Shown: piece after piece, positions 43,178-52,859 of the stretch | Layout of the letters: each line of letters starts with the position of its first letter | Position numbering within the stretch: position 1 is the stretch's first letter | Assembly (NCBI GenBank): GCA_002007745.1 | Contig: CP019882.1 | Location: 1,116,001 to 1,180,000, forward strand | Reading direction: 5' to 3' | DNA length: 64,000 nucleotides | Origin: Mycolicibacterium litorale | Lineage (GTDB): Bacteria; Actinomycetota; Actinomycetes; Mycobacteriales; Mycobacteriaceae | Made by a program: the position numbers and the translations under genes | The notes under the pieces: model-generated | Seen by the model: only the letters and a program-made list of their open reading frames with translations | Told to the model about the DNA's origin: nothing | Databases searched by the model: none

Positions 43178-44136
43178 CGGGCCTCCTTCGCGGGAAGCTG
43201 CAGAGATGTCATCGCGGTGGCGAGGCGGCCGACAACCTTCAGGAGTCCGCCGACCACGGCGCTCGTCCCAAAGATGGCCAGCATGAGCAGAACTGCCATC
43301 GCAGCGCCGAGTGCCCAGTTCTGGGCGCTCTGGAACTGCGCGGCCACCATCTGGCCGACCATGCTGCCGCTGGCGCCACCGAGAACGGTCGGGGTGATGT
43401 AATCGCCCATCAGCGGGACGAATACCAGCAGCAGCCCGGCGGTTGCCCCCGGCGCGGCCAACGGAACCGTGACGCGCCACAGCGTGTCCCACGCCGTCCC
43501 ACCGAGGTCACGGCTGGCTTCGAGCAATTTGGGGTCGAGACGCTCGAGCGCGACGTACAGGGGCAGGATCATCAGCGGCAGGTAGTTGTAGACCACGCCG
43601 AGCTGGACCGCGGCCGAGGTGTAGAGCACGTGCAGCGGCCCGTCGGTCAGATGTGCCCACTGCATCGTCTTCGATACGAAACCCGAAGGGCTCAAAGAGA
43701 TTTGCCATCCGATCGTCCGGACGAGAAAGTTCGTCCAGTACGGGATGAGGACGAGGGCCAAAACCACACCGCGCCATTTCGGGGCCAGCTTGACCGCCAT
43801 CCAATAGGCCATCGGAAACGCGACCACCAGGCAGATCACGGTTCCCACCGCCGCGATCTTCAGGGTGCGAAAGAAGATCGCCAGGAAAGTGGGTGATGCC
43901 GCCTCGCCGTAGCGGTCGAAGGACAGGACGTCGTTGGCATGGGTGACGTAGATACCCGGCTTGTAGCCGAAGCTATACCAGACCACCAAGGCGATGGGCA
44001 GCAGGAAGAACATCAGCATCCACACGCTGATGGGCAGAGCCCCGAGCCATCCGGGCAGCTGCAGCCGCCGGGAGCGCTTCGGATGCGCTGCGCCGGCTGC
44101 GTCCGCTGCTGCCGTCTGCTCGTCCACGGCGGTCAC
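43174..44136 (-). CDS. ABC transporter permease, spermidine/putrescine type (PotB-like)
   Basis: 320 residues with six membrane helices after a 35-residue basic N-terminus. The EAA loop is LLEASRDLGGTAWDTLWRVTVPLAAPGATAG. GTG 44136 overlaps the stop of the binding protein (GTGA). It pairs with the PotC-like subunit to form the membrane channel. Confidence 0.88.
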   Translation of the reverse strand: MTAVDEQTAAADAAGAAHPKRSRRLQLPGWLGALPISVWMLMFFLLPIALVVWYSFGYKPGIYVTHANDVLSFDRYGEAASPTFLAIFFRTLKIAAVGTVICLVVAFPMAYWMAVKLAPKWRGVVLALVLIPYWTNFLVRTIGWQISLSPSGFVSKTMQWAHLTDGPLHVLYTSAAVQLGVVYNYLPLMILPLYVALERLDPKLLEASRDLGGTAWDTLWRVTVPLAAPGATAGLLLVFVPLMGDYITPTVLGGASGSMVGQMVAAQFQSAQNWALGAAMAVLLMLAIFGTSAVVGGLLKVVGRLATAMTSLQLPAKEAR

Positions 44137-45278
44137 TTGCCCGCCGCGGCCTTGAGTTCGTCGTATATCGCGATGATCTGGCCGTCTGCCGAGGTCATCT
44201 GGCTGTAGATCAGCTTCTTCATCACGTCATCGCTGACGAAGACCAGGTCGGGCCGCTTGATGTCGGCCTTCTTGGCTGCCTCCTCGATCCCGTTGATGCC
44301 GGTGTTGTAGCCGATGTAGGTGAGCTCCTTGAGGGAGACGACCGGGTCGAGCACGTAGTTGATGAACTCGTATGCGGCGTCTTCGTGCGGTGCGCCCTTG
44401 ACGATCGCCCAGTTGTCCTGCCAGAGGTTCGCCCCCTCCGAGGGCCAGACGAACTTGTACCGGTCGGGCTCGGCGTTGGCCAGGATGCCCAGACGGGCAT
44501 CGCCATTCCAGCAGTGGATCAGGGTGCGGGCCGACGACGAGATCGACGCGTTGGTCGACGATTCGAAGGCTTGCACATGCGGGGCGATCTTTTCGAGAAT
44601 GAACGAGCGATAGGCGGCGATATGGGCGGGATCGGTGGTATTGGGGTCGATTCCGTTGGCGTAGAAGTAGGTGAAGGCCACTTCGCCCTGATCCTCCAAC
44701 AGCGACATGCTGCCGGAGGCCTCCTTCTGCGCGGCGTCGAGGAAGTCCGCCCACGACGTCAACGGGCGTTTGATGACGGTGGTGTCGTAGACGTAACCGG
44801 TGGAGCCCCAGTCCTTACAGACGCTGTACTTGTTGCCGGGGTCGAACGGGGTATTGACGACTTTCGCGTTGAGATTCTTCATGTTGGGCAACTTGGCGTG
44901 GTCGAGCTCGGTGAGCAGTCCACCCGTCGCCATCTGCTGAATGGAGGAGTGGGTGGGCACGCAGATGTCGTAACCCGTCGTGCCCTTGGCCGCACTGAGT
45001 TTGGCGATCATCTCCGGGTTCGAGCCGTAGGAGTCCAGAGTGATCTTGGGGCCCTTGGCGTTAGTGAAATCGGTCAGCACGGCCGGGTCGTCGTACTCAC
45101 CCCAGGTGTAGATGTTGAGGCTGTCCGACGCTGAGCCACCGCCGCCCGGCGACTTGGAGCATGCGGCGAGTACGGCGCCGGCTCCGAGCGCAGCGGCTCC
45201 ACCCAGGAACGTGCGGCGGCTGAGTCTGCTCTTCATTGCCTCGGGTACGAGAGCCCGAATGTCTTGTGGCTGATTCAT
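44133..45278 (-). CDS. ABC transporter substrate-binding lipoprotein, spermidine/putrescine type (PotD-like)
   Basis: 381 residues. The N-terminus has both a twin-arginine motif (S20-R-R-T-F-L25) and a lipobox ending at C40 (LAAC), so it is exported by Tat and lipid-anchored. The mature part starts with LNIYTWGEYDDPAVLTDFTNA, the usual opening of PotD/PotF-like binding proteins. The real ligand may be a polyamine or another amine or amide; the partner amidohydrolase in the operon suggests an amide-bearing substrate. Confidence 0.9.
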   Translation of the reverse strand: MNQPQDIRALVPEAMKSRLSRRTFLGGAAALGAGAVLAACSKSPGGGGSASDSLNIYTWGEYDDPAVLTDFTNAKGPKITLDSYGSNPEMIAKLSAAKGTTGYDICVPTHSSIQQMATGGLLTELDHAKLPNMKNLNAKVVNTPFDPGNKYSVCKDWGSTGYVYDTTVIKRPLTSWADFLDAAQKEASGSMSLLEDQGEVAFTYFYANGIDPNTTDPAHIAAYRSFILEKIAPHVQAFESSTNASISSSARTLIHCWNGDARLGILANAEPDRYKFVWPSEGANLWQDNWAIVKGAPHEDAAYEFINYVLDPVVSLKELTYIGYNTGINGIEEAAKKADIKRPDLVFVSDDVMKKLIYSQMTSADGQIIAIYDELKAAAGK

Positions 45279-45326
45279 GTTCTGCTTCCGGGTCAGATGG
45301 AGCGTGGGGTGGGTCGGGGCGGGCGG

Positions 45327-46478
45327 TTAGGAGGTGAAGATGCGGACGGCGTCGGCCGACCATGAACACAGCACGGGCGATCCGAGTTCGGTGGGCGGGT
45401 TGGCGGCGCGCGGCAGACGCGCCAGGATCTGGTTGTCGTTCGGTGTGTGGACCACCAACTGCAGGCTGTGGCCGAGCTCGGACACCCCGAGCAGGGTGCC
45501 GCCGATCGAATTGACCGGCGTATCGGATTCAGGGGCCAGGGCGTCGGCCGGGGTCGTGACCGCCACGGACTCCGGCCTGATCGCCGCGGTCACCTGCGCG
45601 CCGCTCGAGGCCGGCGCGCTGCCTTTGACGGGGCGTGAGGAGAACAGCGACAGGCCGGCAGTCTGCACGCTCACCCCCGCGCTGTCGAAGCGGGAGATGG
45701 TGCCGTCGAAGGAGTTCTGCCGGCCGATGAACCCGGCCACGAACGCCGACTCCGGCGCGTTGTAGACATCGGAGGCCGTGCCCAGTTGTTCGATCCGTCC
45801 GTCCTTCATCACCGCGATACGGTCACTCATCGACAGCGCCTCCTCCTGGTCGTGGGTGACGAAGATGAACGTCGTGCCGACTTCACGCTGCAGCAGCTTC
45901 AGCTCGACCTGCATCTCTTCGCGCAGCTTGCGGTCCAGGGCGCTCATCGGCTCGTCCAGCAACAAGACGGCCGGCCGATTCACCAGAGCCCGGGCCAGCG
46001 CGACGCGCTGCTGCTGACCTCCGGAGAGCTGCGCCGGCTTTCGGCCGGCGTAGGCGGCCATTCGCACCATGTCGAGGGCACGGCTTACCCGTTGGGCGAT
46101 CTCGGATTTCGGTACCCCTGACAGGCGAAGCCCGTAGGCGACATTGTCGGCGACCTTCATATGCGGGAACAGCGCGTAGGCCTGGAATACCGTGTTCACC
46201 GGCCGCTTGTGCGGCGGCAGGTCCTCGACGTTTCGGCCCGAGATCTGAATGGAGCCGTCGTCGGGAAGCTCGAATCCTCCGATCAGGCGAAGTGTCGTCG
46301 TCTTTCCGCACCCGCTCGGCCCCAGCAGACTGAGGAACTCACCTGCCTGCACCGTCAGGCTGACATTGTCCACGGCAACAGCTGGACCGAAATACTTGGT
46401 CAGCGAGCGTAATTCGACGGCGCCGGGTGCGGCGGCCAGCGGCGCGGGAGCTTCGTCGGCCACATTCACGGCGGTCAT
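45327..46478 (-). CDS. ABC transporter ATP-binding protein, spermidine/putrescine type (PotA-like)
   Basis: 383 residues. Walker [10 protein letters not shown] (residues 53-61), Q-loop [13 protein letters not shown], signature [15 protein letters not shown], Walker [12 protein letters not shown] and the H-loop [12 protein letters not shown]-terminal TOBE domain (from about residue 290) is present, as in PotA/FbpC-type ATPases. The start at 46478 overlaps the stop of the amidohydrolase (ATGA). Forty-eight bases separate it from the binding protein gene. Confidence 0.92.
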   Translation of the reverse strand: MTAVNVADEAPAPLAAAPGAVELRSLTKYFGPAVAVDNVSLTVQAGEFLSLLGPSGCGKTTTLRLIGGFELPDDGSIQISGRNVEDLPPHKRPVNTVFQAYALFPHMKVADNVAYGLRLSGVPKSEIAQRVSRALDMVRMAAYAGRKPAQLSGGQQQRVALARALVNRPAVLLLDEPMSALDRKLREEMQVELKLLQREVGTTFIFVTHDQEEALSMSDRIAVMKDGRIEQLGTASDVYNAPESAFVAGFIGRQNSFDGTISRFDSAGVSVQTAGLSLFSSRPVKGSAPASSGAQVTAAIRPESVAVTTPADALAPESDTPVNSIGGTLLGVSELGHSLQLVVHTPNDNQILARLPRAANPPTELGSPVLCSWSADAVRIFTS

Positions 46479-48145
46479 GCCGATACCAGGGAAGAGGTCG
46501 CATCGTAGACTACTTCGCCGCCGATGATCGTGTAGGCGACTGTGGCGGAACCGATCTCGGCGACCGGCGCGGCGAAGATATCGCGGTCGAGAATCACGAT
46601 GTCACCGGCCTTGCCGAGCTCGATGGTTCCCGAGCGCTGCTCGTCGTGATTGAGGTATGCAGTGCCGAGGCTGTGCGCGATCAGCGCGTCGGCCAGGGAC
46701 AGCGCCTGCTCGCCGAGGAAGGGCAGCTCCGACGGGCCGGTCGCTCCTGCGGGCGCTCGGTTGACGGTCGTGTGGATGATCTCCAGCGGATTCGCCGTGC
46801 TCACCGGCCAGTCGCTTCCGGAGGCCAACAGCGATCCTGCCCGCTGAAGTGATCCGAACGGGTACTGCCACGCGGCCCGCCGAGCACCGAGGAACGGGAC
46901 CGTCAGCAGGTCCATCTGGGGCTCGTGCCGGGCCCACAGCGGTTGCATGTTCGCCACCACCTTGAGATCGGCGAATCGGTGGATGTCATCGGGATGGATC
47001 ACCTGAATATGCGCCAGCGTGTGGCGAAGATCCGTGTCCCCGTTGGCTTCACGGGCCGCTGCGACCGCATCGAGCGACTCGCGCACGGCCCGGTCGCCCA
47101 GGGCGTGGAAGTGTAGCTGGAAGCCCAGGGCGTCGAGCTGGACCGCGATCTCCTTGAGCGTGGTGGGGTCGACGAAGCTCTTGCCCATGTTCTCACCCGG
47201 GCAGCCGCACGAGTCGAGGTACGGCTCGAGCATGCCCGCCGTGAAGTTCTCGGCCACACCGTCCTGCATGATCTTGACGGCGGTGGCCCGGAAGCCACTG
47301 GCCAGAGCGCGGGTGCGCTTGGCGACGAGTTCGGGAATCTGCTCGAATCCTCGGTTGCGGTCCCACCACAGGGCGCCGACGACGTGCGCCTTCAATACGC
47401 CGGATGTCGTGGCACGCAGGTACGAATCGAGAGGGTCGGGGGTGTCGTTCGTGGCGCCGACGATGGCGTCTTGCCAGGCGGTCACCCCCCACGCGAAGAG
47501 CTGTTGCTGGGCCAGTTCGAGGGCCGCGTCCATGTCGTCCTGGGTGGGCAGGGGAACGTAGCGTGCGACGAGCTGCATGGCGCCCTCCTGCAGCGTGCCG
47601 ATCGCGTGTCCGTCGGCGTCGCGCTCGATGCGACCGTCAAACGGATCCGGCGTTGTGTCGTCGATGCCCGCGATCTCAAGGGCTTTCGAGTTGACCCACG
47701 CACCGTGGCCGTCGCGGTTGGGGAAGTACGCGGGCCGGTCGGCAACGATGGCATCCAGCGCTGCAGCGGTCGGCAGGCCGCCGGGAAAAGAATCCATGGA
47801 CCAGCCGCCGCCGCTGATCCAGTCCAGTTCCGGATGGGACGCCGCGTATTCGGCGATGCGAGTGAGGTATCCGTCGGCGGTGACGTACGGGGTCAAGTCG
47901 CAGGCAAGCATGTCCAGCCCCGCGTGATACGGGTGAATGTGGCTGTCCTGGAAGCCCGGGGAGACGAGCCCGCCGCCCGCGTCGATTTCGACGGCACCGG
48001 CGGGGGTCAGGGCCGTGGCACCAATCGCGGTGATGATGCCGTCTTCGATGAGGACAGGCTCCTCGACGATGCCGGCGGGCGTGAAGACGTGGCCCCCGGT
48101 GATGAGCAGGCGGTTGGGCCGGTTCGGCCGGTTGGGCGTAGCCAT
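46475..48145 (-). CDS. Amidohydrolase, YtcJ / N-substituted formamide deformylase-like
   Basis: 556 residues, cytoplasmic metal-dependent hydrolase of the amidohydrolase_3 group. The HIHP motif follows GFQDSH (metal ligands). Other blocks: [17 protein letters not shown], the [15 protein letters not shown] histidine, THTLAHIQ-like [13 protein letters not shown] and the C-terminal [21 protein letters not shown] with metal-binding Asp. The N-terminus has a small RPNRPNR repeat. Operon context with an amine-type ABC importer suggests that it cleaves an imported amide or formamide. Four bases separate it from the regulator gene upstream. Confidence 0.87.
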   Translation of the reverse strand: MATPNRPNRPNRLLITGGHVFTPAGIVEEPVLIEDGIITAIGATALTPAGAVEIDAGGGLVSPGFQDSHIHPYHAGLDMLACDLTPYVTADGYLTRIAEYAASHPELDWISGGGWSMDSFPGGLPTAAALDAIVADRPAYFPNRDGHGAWVNSKALEIAGIDDTTPDPFDGRIERDADGHAIGTLQEGAMQLVARYVPLPTQDDMDAALELAQQQLFAWGVTAWQDAIVGATNDTPDPLDSYLRATTSGVLKAHVVGALWWDRNRGFEQIPELVAKRTRALASGFRATAVKIMQDGVAENFTAGMLEPYLDSCGCPGENMGKSFVDPTTLKEIAVQLDALGFQLHFHALGDRAVRESLDAVAAAREANGDTDLRHTLAHIQVIHPDDIHRFADLKVVANMQPLWARHEPQMDLLTVPFLGARRAAWQYPFGSLQRAGSLLASGSDWPVSTANPLEIIHTTVNRAPAGATGPSELPFLGEQALSLADALIAHSLGTAYLNHDEQRSGTIELGKAGDIVILDRDIFAAPVAEIGSATVAYTIIGGEVVYDATSSLVSA

Positions 48146-48149
48146 GTTG

Positions 48150-48794
48150 TCAGTCCTTCATGTCGTGCGTGGGTGGCGTGCTGAGCGGATTGGCGTCGAT
48201 CGGCGGAGTGAGATGCGCGGTGATCCACATGGCCTGGGCCGGAGTCGCACCGATGTTCACCGCCCGGTGCGGAACCGAGGAGAGATACTCGACGCTGTCT
48301 CGGGGGCCGAGGATGTGGGTCTCGGAGGCGATCGAGATTTCGATGTGGCCGGTGAGCACATAGAACAGTTCTTGGGCATTGTCGTGCGCATACGGTTCAG
48401 GTCCGGTCGAACCACCCACGTCGAATGTGCCTTCGTAGACTTCGAGTTGCTGGATCGGCGGGCGCAGCAGCAGCAGTTTCTGCAGTCCGCTGTCGCAGGA
48501 GAACAGGGGTCTTTCGGGTGCCCGTAACACCGGCCGCGTCACGGGCGCTTCATCGGAGAGCAAGTCGGCGGCTGAGACACCAACGGCCGCGGAGATCCGC
48601 TTGAGCACTCCGACGGAGACGCCGCATTTGCCGTTCTCCAGCTGACTGATGAATCCGGCGCTCACCGATGCCCGGCCCGCGAGTTCCCGTGTCGACAGTC
48701 GGGCACGCTCCCGGGCCTGCCGGATGCGACTTCCGAGCATGCTGCGAGCCGCCACGTCGACATCGGGCTCGGTCATCGGGGGTTCGGTAAACAC
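48150..48794 (-). CDS. XRE-family regulator with C-terminal cupin domain
   Basis: 214 residues. Helix-turn-helix at about residues 20-78 (IRQARERARLSTRELAGRASVSAGFISQLENG), cupin domain at about 125-195 (AHDNAQELFYVLTGHIEISI). It heads the amidohydrolase-ABC operon, so it probably senses the transported compound and regulates itself with the operon. The GTG at 48794 (preceded by GAGG) is used; ATG 48776 is an alternative. Upstream, TAAG-AGCGA-CTTA (48809-48821) is a short inverted repeat that may be its operator. Confidence 0.87.
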   Translation of the reverse strand: MFTEPPMTEPDVDVAARSMLGSRIRQARERARLSTRELAGRASVSAGFISQLENGKCGVSVGVLKRISAAVGVSAADLLSDEAPVTRPVLRAPERPLFSCDSGLQKLLLLRPPIQQLEVYEGTFDVGGSTGPEPYAHDNAQELFYVLTGHIEISIASETHILGPRDSVEYLSSVPHRAVNIGATPAQAMWITAHLTPPIDANPLSTPPTHDMKD

Positions 48795-49005
48795 ATGCCT
48801 CGATTCGCTAAGAGCGACTTAACGGGCCGCTTACCGCCGAACGTATGGCGGGTGATCCGGCGGCGCAACACGGGGCGTGCCGAAGTCCGAACTCTTAACA
48901 CGAGCGAAATTCAAGGCCTTACGCATGGTTGCGTCCGGTGCGGTGGGTGTTCGGCCAGCGGCCACCGCCCCGATGACTCCTGCCCGCCACGGCAGTCTGA
49001 TCTGT

Positions 49006-49572
49006 ATGGGCAATCTCATCTATGGCTTCAATGTGTCGGTGGACGGCTACATCGCCGACCCACACGGCAACATCGACTGGTCCGAGCCGAGCGACGAACT
49101 GCACCAGTACTGGAACGACTTCGAGCGCCAGACCGCCCTTGCGTTCTACGGGCGGCGGATCTACGAACTGATGTCCGCGTACTGGCCGACCGCCGACCAG
49201 GCCGCGGACGCGACCCCGCTGATCGTCGACTTCGCGCAGATTTGGCGCGCCATGCCCAAAGTGGTGTTCTCCCAGACCCTGGAGTCTGTCGGCTGGAACT
49301 CCCGCCTGGAGCGCGGCGACCCGGTGGAGGTGGTGTCGAGGCTGAAGGCCGAGACCGACGGCAACGTGGAGGTGGCCGGCGCCACGCTGGCCGCACCCAT
49401 CGTGCAGGCCGGGCTGGTCGACGAGTATCGGATCGTGGTCGCGCCCACTGCCGTGGGCGGTGGTATCCCGTTCTTCCCGGCGCTGCCGTCCTGGATCCCG
49501 TTGCGGCTGGTGGAGAACCGCACCTTTGCGGGTGGGACGGTCCTGTTGCGCTACGAGTCGAAACGCGACTGA
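49006..49572 (+). CDS. Dihydrofolate reductase-family protein (RibD C-terminal-like)
   Basis: 188 residues with the DHFR/RibD-C fold: GFNVSVDGYIADPHGNIDW at the N-terminus and the late VDEYRIVVAPTAVGGGIPFF block. Many actinobacterial paralogues are NADPH-dependent reductases of unknown substrate; it is not the essential folate enzyme. ATG 49006 gives the normal family start MGNLIYGFNVS; the frame extends upstream to 48877 without similarity. Confidence 0.85.
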   Translation: MGNLIYGFNVSVDGYIADPHGNIDWSEPSDELHQYWNDFERQTALAFYGRRIYELMSAYWPTADQAADATPLIVDFAQIWRAMPKVVFSQTLESVGWNSRLERGDPVEVVSRLKAETDGNVEVAGATLAAPIVQAGLVDEYRIVVAPTAVGGGIPFFPALPSWIPLRLVENRTFAGGTVLLRYESKRD

Positions 49573-49836
49573 CCGGACGCGCACGAGAGCCGGTCACCCG
49601 TCGGAACGCGATGAATTTCTGACGGCTCAGCAAACTCGTCGTGACGTGCAGGCGCGCCACGGGGGACGCCCGGGGTTGTGGGGCTGGCGGGTCCGCCCCT
49701 GAGTGCGGGTTGCCGCGGTAGCGGTCGTGGTGGGCGTCGCTCTGCCGACCGACGCGCGCAAACGAACCGAAATTTACATAAGCCGGGTTATGCTACCGAA
49801 AAGTAAGTTAGGCCACACTGCCAGCAAACTCGATAT

Positions 49837-49852
49837 CTTACCCACGGGTAAG
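49837..49852. promoter_or_regulatory. CTTACCC-AC-GGGTAAG palindrome
   Basis: Perfect 7-base arms with a 2-base centre. It shares its outer CTTAC/GTAAG half-sites with the element at 50019-50034. Operator candidate; regulator unknown. Confidence 0.5.
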
Positions 49853-50018
49853 TTATCCGCCGCGATTTGGTAGCTGGTAACCCCGCGCGTTTACCGTCCG
49901 GCAATCTCGCTACAGGGCATCTTTGGCCTCGTGAACAGGACTTTCTTTACTCGTGTCAAAACATAGTGCAGCTATCTGGATGGTATTGCAGGGCGAGGAA
50001 AAGTTTCCGGGATCGCTA

Positions 50019-50034
50019 CTTACTGGCGAGTAAG
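50019..50034. promoter_or_regulatory. CTTACT-GGCG-AGTAAG palindrome
   Basis: Perfect 6-base arms around GGCG, 50 bases upstream of the GjpA-like start. Position fits repression of that gene. Confidence 0.5.
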
Positions 50035-50083
50035 GTGCGGTACGTTTTGGCGCTCAGGGGGCAACTTCAGTCAAAGGAGAGTC

Positions 50084-51331
50084 ATGAACGCTGCTGTTCG
50101 TCCATACGCCACCGCTGGTGTGGCGCTCTTGGGAGCGAGTGTCATCGCGATGTCCCCGCTGACGCCCGTCATGCCCGAAATCCAGGCGATGCAGCGAACG
50201 GTGTCATCAGTCGGCGTCCAGCTCAGCGCCTCGGTGAACCCGATCGAGAATTGGTTACAGGTTTTCCAGAAGTCCGCAGCAAATCTCGGTGCAATCGGTC
50301 AGCAGATCGTTGACAGTCCCGCCCCGATCCTCAGCCAAATCGTCGCCAACCAGATCGCCAGCCTGACGACCTTGCAGACGGCCCTCGCGAACAGTGCGAC
50401 CAACCTCCGGCAGATCATCGAGAGCATCCCTGGCGCGATCGATACTGCTCGCGGTCAGCTCCAGGGCGGACACATCGTGGACGCCTTCAACACCCTCAAC
50501 AACACCGTCGTGATTCCGTTCGCGCTGACGGCACTTCAGGCCGTGTCCGATTCGACGGTTCCCCTGGTCAACACGGTGAACAACTTCGCCAAGGCGTTCG
50601 CCACACTGCCCAACGCGGTGTTCCAGGTGGTGCTGCCCATGACCTTCCCGTTGGTGTCGACGATCAACGTCGCGGTTCAGGCGACGCAGGATGTGTACGA
50701 CGGGGTGGTCGCCTCCAACCCGAGTGCGGTCATCAACACGCTGGTCAATCTCCCGGCGAATTTGGCCAACGGCTTCCTCAACGGTTACGGCACGATTCTC
50801 GGATTCATCAACTCGCCCGGCCTTTTGACGCCGTACGACCCCGACCTGGGCTTCCTGGCCAGCGGGCCGATCTCCAGCCTGATTGCGCTGCGAGACGTCA
50901 TCGCCCAGGCGATCGGAGCCACCCCGCCGCCGACGGCAGGGGCGACCGCCGCCGCGAAGACGGTCACCCTGTCCACCGCCGCTGCGGAGGTTCGCAGTAC
51001 GCCGTCGGCTCGTCGTGCCCTCAAGGCGCCGGAGAGCGCGGCCGCCTCCACCGCAAGCGCTGCCACCGACACGGCGGCCGAGGTCGATGGTACTGCGGGC
51101 AAACCGTCCACTGACGGCGCCGAATCCTCCGCTGGCAGTGCCGTTTCCGTGGCGTCTGGTGCCAAAGTCACGCCGGCCGCCGCGGCAGCCGATTCGGCCA
51201 AGGGCGATTCGGGCTCGTCGAGCGAGGCGAAGGCGGAGTCGTCGACCGGCGGCGGTCACGAGTCGAAGGCCGGCACCGGCAAGAGGGGCTCGGCGGCCAA
51301 GTCAGTGCGCTCCGCCAGGGCCGGCAAGTAG
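50084..51331 (+). CDS. GjpA-like exported protein (putative outer-membrane/cell-wall protein), copy 1
   Basis: 415 residues. An N-terminal signal-like segment (YATAGVALLGASVIAMSP) is followed by an alpha-helical region rich in Asn, Leu, Ile and Val (residues 40-280). From residue 285 there is a long Ala/Ser/Glu/Lys low-complexity tail ending KSVRSARAGK. I recognise the family annotated as outer membrane porin GjpA in mycobacteria and Gordonia; its function is poorly known. A paralogue lies at 59361-60611, with the same signal segment and tail type. Start ATG 50084 follows AAAGGAG. Confidence 0.75.
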   Translation: MNAAVRPYATAGVALLGASVIAMSPLTPVMPEIQAMQRTVSSVGVQLSASVNPIENWLQVFQKSAANLGAIGQQIVDSPAPILSQIVANQIASLTTLQTALANSATNLRQIIESIPGAIDTARGQLQGGHIVDAFNTLNNTVVIPFALTALQAVSDSTVPLVNTVNNFAKAFATLPNAVFQVVLPMTFPLVSTINVAVQATQDVYDGVVASNPSAVINTLVNLPANLANGFLNGYGTILGFINSPGLLTPYDPDLGFLASGPISSLIALRDVIAQAIGATPPPTAGATAAAKTVTLSTAAAEVRSTPSARRALKAPESAAASTASAATDTAAEVDGTAGKPSTDGAESSAGSAVSVASGAKVTPAAAAADSAKGDSGSSSEAKAESSTGGGHESKAGTGKRGSAAKSVRSARAGK

Positions 51332-51341
51332 GTCCGACCTC

Positions 51342-51387
51342 GAAGCGCCAGTCGGCCCCCGAGAGGGGAGGGGCCGGCTGGCGCTTC
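51342..51387. terminator. Bidirectional hairpin between convergent genes
   Basis: GAAGCGCCAGTCGGCCCC (51342-51359) pairs with GGGGCCGGCTGGCGCTTC (51370-51387), an 18-base stem with one G-T wobble and a 10-base loop. It lies between the 3' ends of the GjpA-like gene and the convergent NlpC/P60-like gene. Confidence 0.8.
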
Positions 51388-51407
51388 CGCGACCGGACAA
51401 CATCACG

Positions 51408-51887
51408 TCATTGTGGGTAGCCCAGGCTCCAGCCCCGGTAGGTCCAGCCGGATCCCACGTGGGGGCTCGGCAGAATCTGGATGTTGTGTCCGTCGCCGTA
51501 CCCTCGTTTGAGTCCTTGGACGCCGCCGGAGATGTACGTCCCGTCGCCGCGGGCAATATCGATGTGGGCGCCGTACGGGCTCTTGCTGAAGACGAGCGCG
51601 CCCCGCGGGGCGTTCATGTCGGTGTGGATCTGACCTTCTCGAAGAAGGGTTTGGTACATGGTTTCGGCGGCGCCGTCCCAGCCGTACTGAGCCTGCGACA
51701 CGTTGTAGGCGTAGGCCACGAACGCCTCGCATCCGTACGGGCCGAACATGTCTGACCCGAGCGCGCTTTCGGCTTTGGCGATCGCGGCGTCCGCTCCGGG
51801 AATGACGTCAGCGGAGGCACTGGGCGCGAACATCAGTGCCGCAGCGAGGAAAGTGGCAGAAAACAACGACCTAATGTGGGCGTTCAA
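51408..51887 (-). CDS. Secreted NlpC/P60- or CHAP-like peptidase fold protein
   Basis: 159 residues with a signal peptide (residues 1-26, cleavage after ASA). The mature part has a candidate nucleophile C53 (YGCEAFVAYAY) and a candidate histidine H108 (GAHIDIARGDGTYIS), the layout of papain-like NlpC/P60 and CHAP hydrolases that cut cell-wall peptides. The domain is short but complete. It may be an actinobacterial cell-wall hydrolase of small size. Activity is not proven. Confidence 0.72.
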   Translation of the reverse strand: MNAHIRSLFSATFLAAALMFAPSASADVIPGADAAIAKAESALGSDMFGPYGCEAFVAYAYNVSQAQYGWDGAAETMYQTLLREGQIHTDMNAPRGALVFSKSPYGAHIDIARGDGTYISGGVQGLKRGYGDGHNIQILPSPHVGSGWTYRGWSLGYPQ

Positions 51888-52039
51888 CTCGTGGCTCCGT
51901 TCCCGACAAACATGGTGGCCTCGTCAGTGGGGCCGCGACTCGATTGACTCGAGCGAGCTTTGCGACACATAACTTAGCGGGTCGTTCAGATGTTGTTCAG
52001 GTACCCGTGGCGCGGCAGCTGAAAACCGCTGGCCGTCGG

Positions 52040-52699
52040 TCAGCCAAGTGCGGCGGTGATCTCCGGGACGGGCCGCAGATGCTCATCGAGCAGCGCCGCC
52101 ACGCCCGCTACGTCGTTACGTGCCAGGGCAGCGGTGATCGCTCGGTGCTGACGATCGATTTCCGGCACCCGCTGCGGGCGGATCTGCAGGGCACGCACCG
52201 CGACCCGCTGCTGCCGGGACCGCAACGCGTCATACAACTCGGTGAGAATCGAGTTGCCGTGGGCGTCGACGATCGACCGGTGAAACTTACGGTCCAGGCG
52301 TGCGACGGTGAACCAATCCTGTTGACGGCCAGCCTCTTCCATCGCCGAAGCCAATTCGTCGAGCGAGGCGGGGGCGCCGGCTCCTGCCAGGCACAGTTCG
52401 CGTGCGGCGTGGCCTTCGATCAACCGGCGCGAGGCGTACATCTCCTCGAGTTCCCGGGCGGTGACATTGCGCACCTGCGCTCCGCGGCGCGGCAGCAGGT
52501 CGATGAACCGCTCGGAGTTGAGTCGGTGAAACGCTTCCCGCACCGGGGTGCGCGAGGTGCCGACCAGCTCGGAGATCCACACCTCGTCGAGAAACCGCCC
52601 CGCCGGCAAGGTGCCCTTGATGATCTCGTCGCGCACCCATTCGTAAACACGGTCGCGTGCCGACTGCGCCGCGCCGGACCCGTCGATGGCCACAGCCAC
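52040..52699 (-). CDS. GntR-family regulator, FadR subfamily (FCD domain)
   Basis: 219 residues. The winged helix (residues 15-75) has VREAFHRLNSERFIDLLPRRGAQVR; the FCD ligand-binding domain follows (about 80-210) with metal-type residues in RRLIEGHAARE and LDRKFHRSIVDAHGNS. Start GTG 52699 is preceded by AAAGGAG with ideal spacing; the longer frame to 52870 lies over the operator region. It is divergent from the aldolase gene and probably regulates it. Confidence 0.9.
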   Translation of the reverse strand: MAVAIDGSGAAQSARDRVYEWVRDEIIKGTLPAGRFLDEVWISELVGTSRTPVREAFHRLNSERFIDLLPRRGAQVRNVTARELEEMYASRRLIEGHAARELCLAGAGAPASLDELASAMEEAGRQQDWFTVARLDRKFHRSIVDAHGNSILTELYDALRSRQQRVAVRALQIRPQRVPEIDRQHRAITAALARNDVAGVAALLDEHLRPVPEITAALG

Positions 52700-52748
52700 G
52701 TTGGACTCCTTTCCCTCGACCAGACTAGTGGACACGACACGCACACTC

Positions 52749-52760
52749 TGTGTATACAAG
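52749..52760. promoter_or_regulatory. GTATAC operator for the GntR/FCD regulator
   Basis: TGTGTATACAAG contains the perfect palindrome TGTATACA (52751-52758), the core of FCD-type GntR operators. It lies between the divergent GntR and aldolase genes. A related GTGTAC follows at 52763-52768. Confidence 0.65.
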
Positions 52761-52859
52761 AAGTGTACTGAGGGCGCGGGGCGGGCCATACGAACGTCCC
52801 GGGGGGCCGTCGGGGCCCGTCTGGCAACGGCCACGCACCATCCAAAAGGGGAGAGAACC

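Larger units (their letters stand above)
49573..50083. other. 511-base intergenic region with AT-rich palindromes, upstream of a GjpA-like gene
   Basis: The first 170 bases are GC-rich and featureless. From about 49760 to 50080 the GC content drops visibly. Three inverted repeats occur: CATAA-6-TTATG (49777-49792), CTTACCC-AC-GGGTAAG (49837-49852) and CTTACT-GGCG-AGTAAG (50019-50034). The last two share a CTTAC...GTAAG core. These look like operators of one regulator, probably controlling the following exported protein. The AAAGGAG at 50075-50081 serves the next gene. Confidence 0.5.

Noticed and set aside
49867..50313. A 148-residue open frame upstream of and over the GjpA-like start
   Set aside because: No family similarity, covers the palindromes and conflicts with the well-supported GjpA-like gene.
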